A program made the position numbers and the translations under genes. From contig OY969919.1 of assembly GCA_963704585.1 (NCBI GenBank), positions 1,302,001 to 1,366,000 of the forward strand: 64,000 bases of DNA, given 5' to 3'. Under the pieces are notes generated by a model that was not told where the DNA came from, ran no database searches, and worked only from the letters and a program-made list of their open reading frames with translations. The stretch is from Bog-756 sp963704585. Its GTDB lineage: Bacteria > Actinomycetota > Acidimicrobiia > Acidimicrobiales > RAAP-2. Positions 54,326-64,000 of the stretch are shown piece after piece. Position 1 is the stretch's first letter. The number at the start of each line of letters is the position of its first letter.

Positions 54326-55068
54326 CCACCGGCCCGCACCGGCCACGTCGCTCGACGCTCGCCGCCCGCCGGCTCTATCTCTGCACACCCGACCGTCCGG
54401 ACCTCGTGTCGTTCGTCGACGCGTGCATCGACGGCGGGGTCGACGTGGTCCAACTTCGGGAGAAGCATCTGGACGACCGGACCCTGGTGCGGCGTGGTGT
54501 CCTGCTCGGCCGGCACTGCACCGAGCGTGACGTTCCGTTCATCCTGAACGACCGACCCGACCTCGCGGTGGAGGCCGGTGCGGACGGCGTCCACGTAGGA
54601 CAGGACGACGCGAGCGCGAACGAGGCTCGTGCCGCAGTCGGAGACGACGCGATCGTCGGTCTGTCGACGCACAGCCGGACGGAGCTCGACGATGCGATCG
54701 GCGTGATCTCCCAAGTGCACTCGTCTGGCGGCGCGGCAGTCGTGCACGGTGACCGGCCCCGCCAGGCTCCGGTCGACTACGTCTCGGCCGGACCCGTCGT
54801 CCCCACCCCGACCAAACCGGGACGGACCGGCACCGGACTCGGCTACGTGCGCGAGGCGGTGCGGTTCTCGCAGTGGCCGGTCTGGATCACCGGCGGCGTC
54901 GATCCCGAGACCGTCGTGCCGATGCTGGAGGCAGGGGCGCGCCACTTCGTCGTCGTCCGCTGGCTCACCGAGTCCGACGATCCGCGTGCCGACGCGCGTG
55001 CCCTGCGCGACGTCATCGATCGGTGGATCGCGACGGAGGGAGGCCTCGAGACTGGGGCGTCGGGATGA
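54322..55068 (+). CDS. thiE: Thiamine-phosphate synthase
   Basis: 248 aa, TTG start overlapping the previous stop (TTGA). TIM barrel with VDVVQLREKHLDDR, PFILNDRPDLAVEAGADGVHVGQDD, VGLSTHS, the pyrophosphate-binding TPTKPGRTGTGLG and VWITGGVDPETV. It joins HET-P and HMP-PP to thiamine phosphate. No TPP riboswitch precedes it, and no other thiamine genes are nearby. The coupling to a DNA-repair-like gene looks incidental. Confidence 0.92.
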   Translation: MTTGPHRPRRSTLAARRLYLCTPDRPDLVSFVDACIDGGVDVVQLREKHLDDRTLVRRGVLLGRHCTERDVPFILNDRPDLAVEAGADGVHVGQDDASANEARAAVGDDAIVGLSTHSRTELDDAIGVISQVHSSGGAAVVHGDRPRQAPVDYVSAGPVVPTPTKPGRTGTGLGYVREAVRFSQWPVWITGGVDPETVVPMLEAGARHFVVVRWLTESDDPRADARALRDVIDRWIATEGGLETGASG

Positions 55069-55098
55069 GGGCGGGGTCCGGGCGACCGGATCGCATTG

Positions 55099-55121
55099 AA
55101 CCGACGCTGCGTCGGCCGGTT
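55099..55121. terminator. Hairpin between convergent thiE and a secreted-protein gene
   Basis: AACCGAC-GCTGC-GTCGG(CC)GGTT forms a stem with a small bulge; a second GGCC-TGA-GGCC stem follows at 55122-55132. Both sit between converging genes. No T run. Confidence 0.35.
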
Positions 55122-55153
55122 GGCCTGAGGCCGACGGCCGGGTCGCAGGCGAT

Positions 55154-55798
55154 TCAGCCGGCGCTGCTTCCGGTCGTCGGAATGCCCGCGACCTTCGCCC
55201 CTGCCGGCAGCGAGACGGACGGCGACGATCCGACGTCGGTGACGATCAGGTGCACCGCCTGGCCAGGTGCGGTGGCGTCGAGAGCCGAAACGTACTGACC
55301 GCTGACCGTGTAGACGAAGGTCGCGGTGACGCCGCCCTGTGAGATGGTCATGGTCGTCACCCCGTTCGAAGTCTTCTTGTTCGCACCTCGGGAGGCCGGC
55401 TGAAGATAGACGGCAACGCCGTCGGCCTGTGCCGTTCCCGGCGGAATGCTCTGGCGGTAGAAGTGCAGCCGGTTCGTCGGGGTGCCGGCCGGTACCGTGA
55501 TCGCCCGGTAGCCCGAAGTCCCGATGATGTAGACGTAGGACCGCAGCCGCCCGCTCTGCACGTAACCGCCGAGCCGGTCCGGCGCTTGGTAGACGAAGTG
55601 GAGGGTCTGGCTTCCCTGCGGGGTCGACTCCGACACGTCCTCCGTGTAGCTCGAGGCGTTGAGCGTGTTGGTGACGGCCTTGTCGAGGCTCACGTTCTTC
55701 GGCGGCGCCTGCGATGCGCCGAGCACCGCGGCACCTCCGCCGACCACGGCCAGCATGACCAGCAGGAGCCAACTGATCGTCGCGCGCGTTCCGTCCAT
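55154..55798 (-). CDS. Secreted or membrane-tethered protein of unknown function
   Basis: 214 aa. The N-terminal signal helix WLLLVMLAVVGGGAAVLGAS lacks a lipobox Cys. The rest is beta-rich (SYTEDVSESTPQGSQTLHFV, YQAPDRLGGYVQSGRLRSYV, VTATFVYTVSGQYVSALDAT), reminiscent of half-barrel lipid-carrier folds such as LppX/LprG, but no signature confirms this. It ends 3' to thiE in convergent orientation. Confidence 0.65.
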   Translation of the reverse strand: MDGTRATISWLLLVMLAVVGGGAAVLGASQAPPKNVSLDKAVTNTLNASSYTEDVSESTPQGSQTLHFVYQAPDRLGGYVQSGRLRSYVYIIGTSGYRAITVPAGTPTNRLHFYRQSIPPGTAQADGVAVYLQPASRGANKKTSNGVTTMTISQGGVTATFVYTVSGQYVSALDATAPGQAVHLIVTDVGSSPSVSLPAGAKVAGIPTTGSSAG

Positions 55799-55844
55799 CG
55801 GGGAGACGCTACGCCAGTCCGTGGGCGACGTCGGTCACCTGCGC

Positions 55845-56960
55845 TCAGATCCCGATGCGCTGGGCGAGCAGCTCGCGGTGGTACGAGGGGTCGCCGAGCA
55901 TGAGCTCGGACGACTTCGCGCGCTTGAAGTAGAGGTGCGCAGGGTGCTCCCAGGTGAAGCCGATCCCACCGTGGATCTGGATCGTCTCGGCCGCCGCGTG
56001 GAAGTAGGCCTCCGAGCAGTACGACTTGGCGAGGCTCGCGACCACAGGAAGCTCGTCGGAGTCCTCGGCGGCAGCCCAACCGGCGTAGTAGGCCGCGGAC
56101 TTCGCGGACTCGACCTCGAGCAACATGTCGGCGCACTTGTGCTTGATGGCCTGGAAGCTGCCGATCGGCCGCCCGAACTGGATGCGGGACTTCGCGTACT
56201 CGACAGAGGTGTCGAGGCACCGCTGCGCTCCACCGACCTGCTCGGCCGCGAGCGCGACGGCGGCGAGGTCGAGCGTCTTGCTGAGTCCCGCTTCCGCGCC
56301 GCCCTCGGTTCCGATGAGCCAGGCGGACGTATTGGAGAATTCGAGCCGCGCCTGCTTACGGGTCTGGTCCATGGTCGCGAGCGGAGTCTTGGTGAGTCCC
56401 TCGGTGTCGCCCGTCACGCCGAAGAGTGAGAGGCCGGACGGCGTGCGTCCCACGACGAGGACGAGGCCGGCGGTGTGTCCGTCGATCACGAACGACTTGT
56501 GACCGTTGAGGACCCAACCCTCACCCGACTTTGAGGCTTCGAGCGTGATCCCGTCGGCATCCCACCGACCGCTGTCCTCGGTGAACGCGAGCGTCCCGAT
56601 CGTCTCCCCGGAGGCAATGCCCGGAAGGAGGTACTCCTGGGCCTTCTTGTCACCGGAAGTGAGGATCGCGTTCGCGGCGAGCGCGACCGTCGAGAAGAAC
56701 GGTGCGCAGAGGAGCGCCGCACCCATCTCCTCGAGGACCACGATGAGCTCGACGTAGGTAAAGCCGGCACCGCCGAACTCCTCGGGGATGATCAGCGACT
56801 GCAGCCCGAGCTGCTCGGCCATCTGGGACCAGACCGCGGCGTCGTACCCTTCGGTGGTCTCCATGAGCCGTCGGACCTCGGTCTCGGGCGACTTGTCCTC
56901 GAGGAACCGACGCACCGACTTGCGGAGCTCGTCCTGCTCCTCGCTGAAAGCGAAGTTCAT
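55845..56960 (-). CDS. Acyl-CoA dehydrogenase
   Basis: 371 aa. FAD-dependent alpha,beta-dehydrogenation of acyl-CoA. Helical N-domain (SEEQDELRKSVRRFLEDKSP, IIPEEFGGAGFTYVELIVVL), mid-domain GTLAFTEDSG, C-domain SRIQFGRPIGSFQAIKHKCADM and IQIHGGIGFTWEHPAHLYFK. The usual catalytic Glu/Gly loop is less clear, as in FadE beta-like partners of heteromeric steroid-type dehydrogenases. A perfect TTGACC/GGTCAA palindrome lies upstream in the divergent gap. Confidence 0.92.
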   Translation of the reverse strand: MNFAFSEEQDELRKSVRRFLEDKSPETEVRRLMETTEGYDAAVWSQMAEQLGLQSLIIPEEFGGAGFTYVELIVVLEEMGAALLCAPFFSTVALAANAILTSGDKKAQEYLLPGIASGETIGTLAFTEDSGRWDADGITLEASKSGEGWVLNGHKSFVIDGHTAGLVLVVGRTPSGLSLFGVTGDTEGLTKTPLATMDQTRKQARLEFSNTSAWLIGTEGGAEAGLSKTLDLAAVALAAEQVGGAQRCLDTSVEYAKSRIQFGRPIGSFQAIKHKCADMLLEVESAKSAAYYAGWAAAEDSDELPVVASLAKSYCSEAYFHAAAETIQIHGGIGFTWEHPAHLYFKRAKSSELMLGDPSYHRELLAQRIGI

Positions 56961-57035
56961 CTCGGTTCACCATCCCCTTGGCGGTCCCCGGATCGAGGAC
57001 GACGTGACCGTTTGTCTACCAGAAGCCCGAACGAG

Positions 57036-57051
57036 TTGACCAACAGGTCAA
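57036..57051. promoter_or_regulatory. Perfect inverted repeat TTGACC-AACA-GGTCAA, putative operator
   Basis: A 6-4-6 palindrome in the 219-bp gap between the divergent acyl-CoA dehydrogenase and MBL-fold genes. TetR-type repressors of fatty-acid or sterol genes bind similar dyads; no regulator gene is adjacent. Confidence 0.45.
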
Positions 57052-57179
57052 GTCCGACAAGTACGCTGATCCGGGACGGTTTTCTCGAGCCGGGCAGGTC
57101 TGGAACCACCAGCTCGGGACCGTTGACGGGACCGGGCGCACCGCCCACCGTCCGCCCCACGCGAGGAGGGAGCACCGCC

Positions 57180-57797
57180 GTGCCGGACACCATCGTCGAC
57201 TACCAGGACGGGCTGGTCGAGGTGCACCGGGTCGTCGTCGGACCGGTCGACAACAACGTCTACATCGTCCGCTCGAAGGCGACCGGCGAGTCGCTCCTCA
57301 TCGATGCGGCTAACGAGCACGATCTCCTCCTCGACCTCTGCAGAGCGCTGAACGTCCGGCGCGTCGTCGAGACGCACGGGCACTGGGACCACATCCAGGC
57401 GGTCGAGGCGGTCCGCGACGCCGGCATCGACGTCGCCGTCACCAAGGAGGACGCGTCGATGCTCCCCTCGTACGACCAGCTCCTGGAGGACCGGTCGGTG
57501 CTCGAGATCGGGGACCTGCGGATCGCGACGATCGCGACACCCGGGCACACCCCTGGCTCCATGTGCTTCACCGTCGAGGGGACGCCGCTTCTCTTCACCG
57601 GTGACACGCTGTTTCCCGGAGGCCCGGGCAACACCTCCTTCGAGCACTCCGACTTCACGACGATCATCGAGTCGATCGAAGACCGACTCTTCGCCGCATT
57701 CCGTCCTCAGACGATCGTGCTGCCCGGACACGGGGCCGGGACGACGATCGGCGCGGAGTCGCCGCATCTCGGCGAGTGGGTCGAGCGCGGTTGGTGA
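57180..57797 (+). CDS. MBL-fold metallohydrolase (glyoxalase II-like)
   Basis: 205 aa from the GTG at 57180, after GAGGAGGGAG. The metal-binding motif is THGHWDH (HxHxDH), followed by His in ATPGHTPGS, Asp in FTGDTLFPGGPGNT and His in VLPGHGAGTT. This is the glyoxalase-II/RNase-Z-like subgroup hydrolysing thioesters such as S-lactoyl-thiols; the actual substrate is unknown. It may share a regulatory palindrome with the divergent acyl-CoA dehydrogenase. Confidence 0.9.
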   Translation: MPDTIVDYQDGLVEVHRVVVGPVDNNVYIVRSKATGESLLIDAANEHDLLLDLCRALNVRRVVETHGHWDHIQAVEAVRDAGIDVAVTKEDASMLPSYDQLLEDRSVLEIGDLRIATIATPGHTPGSMCFTVEGTPLLFTGDTLFPGGPGNTSFEHSDFTTIIESIEDRLFAAFRPQTIVLPGHGAGTTIGAESPHLGEWVERGW

Positions 57798-57860
57798 GCA
57801 GCTCCGGGCCGGTGGGGCGATGCGCCGTCGTCAGACTGGCGGCGGAGCGATGCGCCGTGG

Positions 57861-60063
57861 TCAGACCGCGGTCGACGGGCGCCGCGGCTCGCTGATCAGC
57901 TCGATCTCCGGCGGGAGCCCGTCGACGACGACGCCCCCGGGCACCTCGCTGCCGACCTCGATGGTCACTCGCGAACCGGCGAGCGGGATCCCCTCGACCT
58001 TCAGGTAGCCGATCTCCTCGGGCAGGTTCGGGCACAGCCACGTCTTGCCGTAGGGCACCCACGGATCGAGCCGCAGGAGGGTGCGAAGGCAGAGCAGCGG
58101 TGAGGCCGCTGCCCAGGCCTGTGGCGAACACGACGTCGGGTAGCCCACCGGGACCCCGAGCTCGCTGCGGTCGAGACCGCTGAAGAGCTCGGGGAGCCGA
58201 CCGCCCTGGGCCGCAGCCGCGTCGAGCAGGGCAAAGATGAGCTTTTGCGCGGCGCCGTCGAACCCGTACCGGGCGAGCCCGGCCGCGACGATCGCCGTGT
58301 CGTGCGGCCACACCGAGCCGCAGTGGTAGCTGATCGGGTTGTACCCACCGCTGTCGGCGGAGAGGGTCCTGACTCCCCAGCCCGAGAACATGCCGGGTGA
58401 GAGCAGCGCCTCTGCCACTCGTTTCGCCTTGTCCTCGTCGACGATGCCGGTCCACAGGCAGTGGCCGATGTTCGAGGTGAGCGAGTCGATCGGCTGCTTG
58501 TTCCCGTCGAGCCCGACGGCGAACCACCCCTTGTCCTCGAGCCAGAAGTCGCGGTTGAACGCCGCCTTGAGCTGCTTGGCCTTCGCCCGGAACCGCTCGT
58601 ACGTCACCCGGTCCCCCGCCTCGTTGGCGAAGTGCGCGCTCGCCAGGAACGCGCCGTACGTATAGGCCTGGACCTCGCAGAGCGCGATCGGCGCCTGGGC
58701 CACCCGTCCGTCTGCGTAGCGGATCCCGTCCCAGCTGTCCTTCCAGCCCTGGTTTGCGAGGCCGCGGTCGGTCGCCCGGTGGTACTCGACGTACCCGTCC
58801 CCGTCGGCGTCGCCGAACTGCTCGATCCACTCGATCGCTCGCTCCGCGTTGGGCAGGAGCTCGTCGACCAGCTCGCGGGCAACTCCCCACCGTCGCATCT
58901 CGCCGAGGAGCATTACGAAGAGAGGCGTGGCATCGGCGGTGCCGTAGTAGATGCTCCCGCCACCGAGCGAGAGCGAGCCCGCATCGCCGAATCGCATCTC
59001 GTGGAGGATGCGCCCGGGCTCCTCCTCGTGACGGGGATCGACCTCCTTCCCCTGGAAGCGTGCGAGGGTCTGGAGGACGCCGCGCGCGAGATCGGGATCG
59101 ACCAGGAGGGCCATCCACGCCGTGAGCAGCGAGTCGCGCCCGAACACGGTCATGAACCACGGAGCGCCGGCGGCCACCACGACACGTTCGGGGTAGTCGG
59201 GGTCGAAGATGCGGAGTGCGCCGAGGTCCTCTGCGCTCCGGGCGATGACCTCCTTCAGCCCGGGATGGTCGGTCTCGACCTGAGGCACCCGGCGTCGCCA
59301 CTGGGCGAGCCGCTCGGTCGGCGTCGCGCGCTCGACGGGCTCCCCGCACCGGTACTTGGGCGCGATCGAGGCGCCGTCGATGACCGGTGAGACCTCGATG
59401 CACGTCGTCCACTGCCCGCGTGCGGGCACGATGACCTCGTAGGTGACGAGGTCGGGACTGAGTGCGGCCACCTCGTGAAACCGGATCTCGACCCCCCGTG
59501 ACACCCCGCCCCGACGGTAGGCGTAGGTGACCGTGGCGTCCCCGATGGTGCCGTTCCCGGACAGCTGCCGGTTCGCGGCGTCCGGATACGTCACCGCGGA
59601 GATCTCGCCGGTGTGGGTCTCCGAACCCGCCGCGTCCTTCCTTGACCGCGAAGAGGTCGGCGAAGTCGGCGCCGACGAAGACCTCCACCGTGCAGGAGGT
59701 GGCCTCGTCCGCGAAGTTGCGGAGCGTCAGCTCCTCCCGCATGCCCTGGCCCACGTGACGGGAGCGGAAGACCATGAGCGTCGAGTCCGCCCTGCCGGCG
59801 CTCGGCATGCAGCGCGAGACGAACGTGGTCGAGAACGGGTCTCCGGCGACCGAGGTGAGCGGTTCGGTCCTGGACCCGTCGATGAGGACCTCGAACCGGG
59901 AAAGGATCCGGGTGTCCCGGACGAACAGCCCCTGGGCTGCCCCGAGAGACATGTCACCGCTACTGCCACTAAGGACGAATGTCGACTCGTCGACCAGGGT
60001 GACCACGCCCGCCCCGGAGTTGAGCTGTGCAACCGGACCGTCGAAGCTCCACGGGTCGGGCAT
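57861..60063 (-). pseudogene. Glycogen-debranching-enzyme-like glycosidase (GDE_N_bis plus alpha/alpha-barrel), frameshifted
   Basis: ATG at 60063 with a TACGGT hexamer 6 nt upstream. The N-terminal domain (GLFVRDTRILSRFEVLIDGS, REELTLRNFADEATSCTVEV) matches debranching-enzyme N domains. The frame breaks at about 59640 in an AAGGAAGGAC stretch. Dropping one G gives VKEDAAGSETHTGEISAVTY and the (alpha/alpha)6 catalytic part: WFMTVFGRDSLLTAWMALL, LHEMRFGDAG, YYGTADATPLFVMLLGEM, KDSWDGIRYADG, HCGSVWPHDTAIVAAGLARY. The corrected length is 733 aa. It probably hydrolyses alpha-glucosidic links in storage or environmental glycans. The indel looks like an assembly error. Confidence 0.85.
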
Positions 60064-60133
60064 GGCGCTACCGTACCGGCTGACCTCGTTGCCGGAGCAA
60101 GTTCCGGAAGAACTCCCAGGCCCCGATGATTCT

Positions 60134-60149
60134 TCCTATCCTCATAGGA
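60134..60149. promoter_or_regulatory. Perfect inverted repeat TCCTAT-CCTC-ATAGGA upstream of sufC
   Basis: A 6-4-6 palindrome that ends about where the -35 region of the putative sufC promoter should be; it could be an operator for a Suf regulator. The regulator gene is not in the window. Confidence 0.4.
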
Positions 60150-60167
60150 GAAATATCGGAGGTCGGG

Positions 60168-60173
60168 TACACT
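60168..60173 (+). promoter_or_regulatory. Putative sufC -10 hexamer TACACT
   Basis: Ends 7 nt before the sufC GTG at 60181, suggesting a leaderless sufCSU transcript. Confidence 0.5.
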
Positions 60174-60180
60174 CGGCTGC

Positions 60181-60974
<794 letters not shown>

Positions 60975-60987
<13 letters not shown>

Positions 60988-62231
60988 CTGGTCCGCCACT
61001 GGCGCTCGACGTCGCGACCGTCCGCAAGGACTTCCCGCTCCTCGCGCGCGAGGTCAACGGGTACCCGATCACCTACCTCGACTCTGCTGCGTCGTCGCAA
61101 CGACCGACACGGGTGCTCGACGCGATGCGCGAGTACGACGAGACGACGCACGCGAACGTGCACCGCGGGGTGTACAGCATCGCCGAGGAGGCGACCCGCC
61201 GGTTCGAGGCGGCACGGGTCAACGTCGGACGGTTCATCGGGGCCCCGGACCCCGCGCACGAGATCGTCTTCGCCAAAAACGCGACCGAGGGACTCAACCT
61301 CGTCGCGCACTCGTGGGGTCGAACACATCTCCGGCCCGGTGACACGATCGTCCTCACCGAAATGGAGCATCACGCGAACATCGTGCCCTGGCAGATGCTC
61401 GCCGCCGAGCGTGGGCTCACCCTGCGTTGGATCCCTGTCGACGACGAAGGGCTCCTCGTCCTCGACGACCTCGAGGCCGTGGTGGACGGCGCGAAGCTCG
61501 TCGCGGTCACCTGCATGTCGAACGTTCTCGGGACCCTCAATCCCGTCGAGCGCATCGCAGAGGTGGCCCATGCAGCCGGTGCGGTCGTCGTCGCCGACGG
61601 TGCCCAGTCCGTGCCGCACCTCCCGACCGACGTCTCGTCGCTCGGTGCGGACTTCCTCGCCTTCAGCGCGCACAAGATGGTCGGTCCGACTGGCATCGGA
61701 GTGCTCTGGGGGAGAGGCGAGCTGCTCGCCGAGCTGCCGCCGTTCCTCGGCGGCGGCGAGATGATCCTCGACGTGCGCAAGGAGGGCTTCGTCCCGAACG
61801 AGATCCCCTGGCGGTTCGAGGCGGGAACGCCCCCGATCACCGAGGCTGTCGGATTGGGGGCGGCGGTCGACTACCTCCGTGCGATCGGGATGGAGACGAT
61901 CCGGCGGCACGAGGTGAGCCTGGTCCGGTACGCACTCGACCACCTGCAGGAGCGATTCGGCGAGGACATCCGGATCTACGGGCCCAGCGACCCCGAGGCA
62001 CGAGGTGGCGTCGTGTCCTTCGCCTTCCGCGACCTCCACCCGCACGACGTCTCCCAGATCCTCGACGAATACGGAGTGTGCGTCCGCGCCGGTCACCACT
62101 GCGCCAAGCCGCTCATGCGGAGGCTCGGGGTCAGTGCGACGGCCCGGGCTTCCTTCGCCCTCTACAACGACGAGTCCGACGTGCATGCCCTCGCCGATGC
62201 ACTCGGAGCCGCCGCGACCTTCTTCGGATGA
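60975..62231 (+). CDS. sufS: Cysteine desulfurase SufS
   Basis: 418 aa, overlapping sufC by 13 bp. PLP aspartate-aminotransferase fold: TYLDSAASSQRP, NVHRGVYSIAEEAT, EMEHHANIVPWQ, VADGAQSVPH, Schiff-base Lys in FSAHKMVGPTG, and the catalytic Cys in VRAGHHCAKPLM (about 375). It takes sulfur from cysteine and hands it to SufU. Confidence 0.96.
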
Positions 62232-62436
62232 CGCCCCTCGCCGGACGCCGGGCACCTGCCGATCGCAGGGCGGGAGCGGCCCGGTACGCTGAGGCCGTGC
62301 CGACCTGCCGACCGTCGCTGCATCGCGTTCCGGTGGACCTCCCCGGAAGCGAGGCCCGGATGGCCGCCCTGGTCGGTCGTCATCCGAGCTTCCCGGAGCG
62401 CCCCGCCGGGCCAGATGGAAGGGCGGCCGTCGGCGA

Positions 62437-62961
62437 ATGGAAGCGCAGGTGACCGGGCTCGAGGACCTCTACCGGGAGATCATCCTCGACCACTACCGCT
62501 CTCCGCGGAACCGCGGCGAGCTGGCGTCACCCCCGGCACGACGGGTGGAGGGCTTCAACCCGCTCTGCGGCGACGAGGTCGTCGTGACGCTCGAGGTGGC
62601 CGACGGTGCGGTCTCGGACATCAAGATCGCCGGCACCGGGTGCTCCATCAGCCAGTCGTCCGCATCGCTGATGTCGGCGGCGGTGATGGGAAAACCCGTC
62701 TCCGAAGTACGCGACCTCATCCGCACCTTCAAGGGAATGATGTCCATCCACGAGTCGACGCTGCCCTCGTCGAACGGGGACGGAGGCGAGGAGGCCGACG
62801 ACTCGGCCGAGCCGGTGGAGCCGGACGCCGTCGACCTCGACTCGCTCGGTGAGCTCGCCGCGCTGCAAGGCGTCGTGAAGTTCCCGGTGCGCATCAAGTG
62901 CGCCACTCTGAGCTGGAACACTCTGGCGCAGGGACTCGACGAGATCGAAGCTTCCGTCTGA
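62437..62961 (+). CDS. sufU: SufU zinc-dependent sulfurtransferase
   Basis: 174 aa from the ATG at 62437; a GTG at 62449 preceded by GGAAG fits equally well and starts closer to the conserved LYREIILDHYRSPRNRG. Zinc/sulfur ligands Cys44 and Asp46 (NPLCGDEV), Cys69 (GTGCSISQSSASLMS) and the last Cys in RIKCATLSW are intact. An acidic insertion of about 25 residues (about 112-136) enlarges the region before the last Cys. It accepts persulfide from SufS. A 205-bp gap separates it from sufS. Confidence 0.93.
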   Translation: MEAQVTGLEDLYREIILDHYRSPRNRGELASPPARRVEGFNPLCGDEVVVTLEVADGAVSDIKIAGTGCSISQSSASLMSAAVMGKPVSEVRDLIRTFKGMMSIHESTLPSSNGDGGEEADDSAEPVEPDAVDLDSLGELAALQGVVKFPVRIKCATLSWNTLAQGLDEIEASV

Positions 62962-63047
62962 TCGACGTCGGCGCGAGCGCGCCGACCACCGGACTCCGGT
63001 TCGGGACACGCGACCGGAGTGAGCTGTCGCGATCAGATCGAGCAGAG

Positions 63048-63112
63048 GCGACCGGACAGGCACACGCGACCGGACCGGCACACGCGACCGGATGTGGCAT
63101 ACGCGACCGGAC
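63048..63112. repeat. 18-19-bp tandem repeat, about 3.5 copies, intergenic
   Basis: Units of GCGACCGGACAGGCACAC and close variants at about 63050, 63068, 63086 and 63105, between the convergent sufU and LCP genes. Confidence 0.8.
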
Positions 63113-64000
63113 TCAGCAGGGCGTGGGGTCGTAGTCGGTCTCGATCGTCGTCGTCGTGTTCGTTGACGCCGGCGTCGGTGGCGTCGTGCTGCCGTTGGAG
63201 GCGATGGTCGGCGGTGGGGTCGTCGTGGTCGTCGTCGGCACGACTCCATACGGACCCGGAGGCGGTGTGAGCGCAGATTCCGGCGGACCTCCGAGGAACT
63301 GGGTGATGACCTGCTGCGCCTGTGGCTGTTGCACGTAGAGGACCGCGCCCAGATAGCCGAAGTCCGAGGAGCCGGAGGAGTACGTCGGAAGGGTCGCCGT
63401 CGCCAGGGTCGACGACGAGAACGTGTGGAACTCCCGCGCGAGCGAGGTCAGCTCGGCGAGTGTGAAGGTCGAGTCCACGGTCACGCCCTGGACGACGGAT
63501 CCGATGAACGCGTTGAGGGTCAACGGGTTGTACTGGTGCTCCGCCTGATTGATGAGCGCCTTGAGGAATGCGTTCTGCCGTTGGATCCGGCCGAAGTCGC
63601 TCGTCGGATCGTACTGCCAGTAGCCGTTCTTGAAGTACTCGTAGTGGCGGCTCCGCGCCACTGCGAGCGAGTACCCGCCGTTCAGGTGCTGGCAGCCCGC
63701 CTGGACGTTGAGCCCCGTGTAGGTGTCGCGGGCGGGGTACGGGAAGTCGAGGTTGATGCCGCCGATGGCGTCGACTGCTCCCCGGAACCCTTCGAAGTTG
63801 ATCTGGACCACGTGCTCGATGGGAATGCCGAAATTCGCCTCGATCGACTGCACGAGCTGATCCGGTCCCGAGCCGTAGGTCGCATTGATGCGGTTGAACT
63901 TGCCCGTGAACTGCGTGTCGCCCGCGACGGCGATCATCGTGTCGCGGGGGATCGACAGGACGCTCGCCTGTCCGGTCGCGGGCACGATGTGCACGATCTT
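63113..64000 (-). CDS. LytR-CpsA-Psr (LCP) family protein, 5' end beyond window
   Basis: The C-terminal 295 residues. LCP enzymes transfer undecaprenyl-linked glycans onto peptidoglycan outside the membrane. The conserved blocks are visible: SVLSIPRDTMI, FNRINATYGSGPDQLVQSIE, HVVQINFEGFRGAVDAIGGI, YPARDTYTGLNVQAGCQHLN, AVARSRHYEYFKNGYWQYDP, SDFGRIQRQNAFLKALI, with the Arg residues that bind pyrophosphate. A Thr/Pro-rich tail ends the protein. It could attach the exopolysaccharide or another wall polymer; no linkage to the Pel-like loci is shown. Confidence 0.9.
   Translation of the reverse strand, partial: KIVHIVPATGQASVLSIPRDTMIAVAGDTQFTGKFNRINATYGSGPDQLVQSIEANFGIPIEHVVQINFEGFRGAVDAIGGINLDFPYPARDTYTGLNVQAGCQHLNGGYSLAVARSRHYEYFKNGYWQYDPTSDFGRIQRQNAFLKALINQAEHQYNPLTLNAFIGSVVQGVTVDSTFTLAELTSLAREFHTFSSSTLATATLPTYSSGSSDFGYLGAVLYVQQPQAQQVITQFLGGPPESALTPPPGPYGVVPTTTTTTPPPTIASNGSTTPPTPASTNTTTTIETDYDPTPC

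Overview
The window is high-GC (about 70%) actinobacterial DNA. Three things point to a free-living actinomycete, most likely of the class Acidimicrobiia: the gene set (PduO-type adenosyltransferase, B12-dependent MetH, homodimeric AceE, SufC-SufS-SufU, MDMPI-like protein, DUF2277, TIGR03252-type HhH protein), the Rpf protein built from repeated GGGYW/GGVFAFGDA units, and many genes that appear to be leaderless. That placement is inference from protein families, not a phylogeny. Genes are dense, stops and starts often overlap by 4 bp, and only one stretch over 300 bp (29402-29820) lacks a gene.

Layout. 1-2114 (minus): a rhodanese/E1-like sulfur-carrier adenylyltransferase followed by a methylmalonyl-CoA mutase large subunit cut by the window edge. 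2296-5110 (plus): a repeat-bearing nitroreductase, two overlapping membrane-protein genes, and an unknown gene with a frameshift. 5126-6193 (minus): a secreted lipoprotein esterase. 6410-12698 (plus): a sugar-nucleotide epimerase, HEAT-repeat membrane protein, membrane GT2 glycosyltransferase and CHASE-GGDEF-EAL c-di-GMP enzyme, the first three linked by ATGA overlaps. 12719-16141 (minus): gpsA, pepA and a PduO cobalamin adenosyltransferase. 16241-19747: metH. 19825-25326 (plus): a helical-repeat protein, PelF-like GT4, PelG-like transporter and a single-pass secreted beta-sandwich protein. The two glycan blocks, separated by housekeeping genes, together look like a c-di-GMP-controlled, Pel-like exopolysaccharide system without recognisable PelA/PelB.

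25476-29401: small membrane proteins, a methyltransferase and an MDMPI-like protein (both frameshifted), and an ArsR-SRPBCC pair. 29402-32019: a long leader, a repeat-plus-Rpf cell-wall enzyme and a 5'-truncated 2-oxoglutarate/Fe(II) oxygenase. 32023-39090 (minus): an SDR, an M24 peptidase, a LipB-LipA fusion, the lipoyl E2 and the E3 dihydrolipoamide dehydrogenase, which makes a 2-oxoacid dehydrogenase plus lipoylation operon; the matching E1 (aceE) lies at 42730-45690. Between them are an ABC-2 exporter pair, an SDR and RNase H.

45791-56960: an acyl-CoA ligase, DUF2277, a PrmC-like methyltransferase, a SoxR regulator with a perfect palindromic SoxR box facing a questin-oxidase-like gene, GNAT, a hotdog thioesterase, a methyltransferase, an HhH protein overlapping thiE, and an acyl-CoA dehydrogenase. 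57180-64000: an MBL-fold hydrolase, a glycogen-debranching-like glycosidase (frameshifted), sufC-sufS-sufU and a LytR-CpsA-Psr protein cut by the window edge.

Two patterns run across the whole window. First, six single-base indels at short G/C runs interrupt five otherwise well-conserved genes; their uniformity suggests assembly error rather than decay. Second, short tandem repeats (periods 6-42 bp) occur in protein linkers and intergenic gaps throughout.
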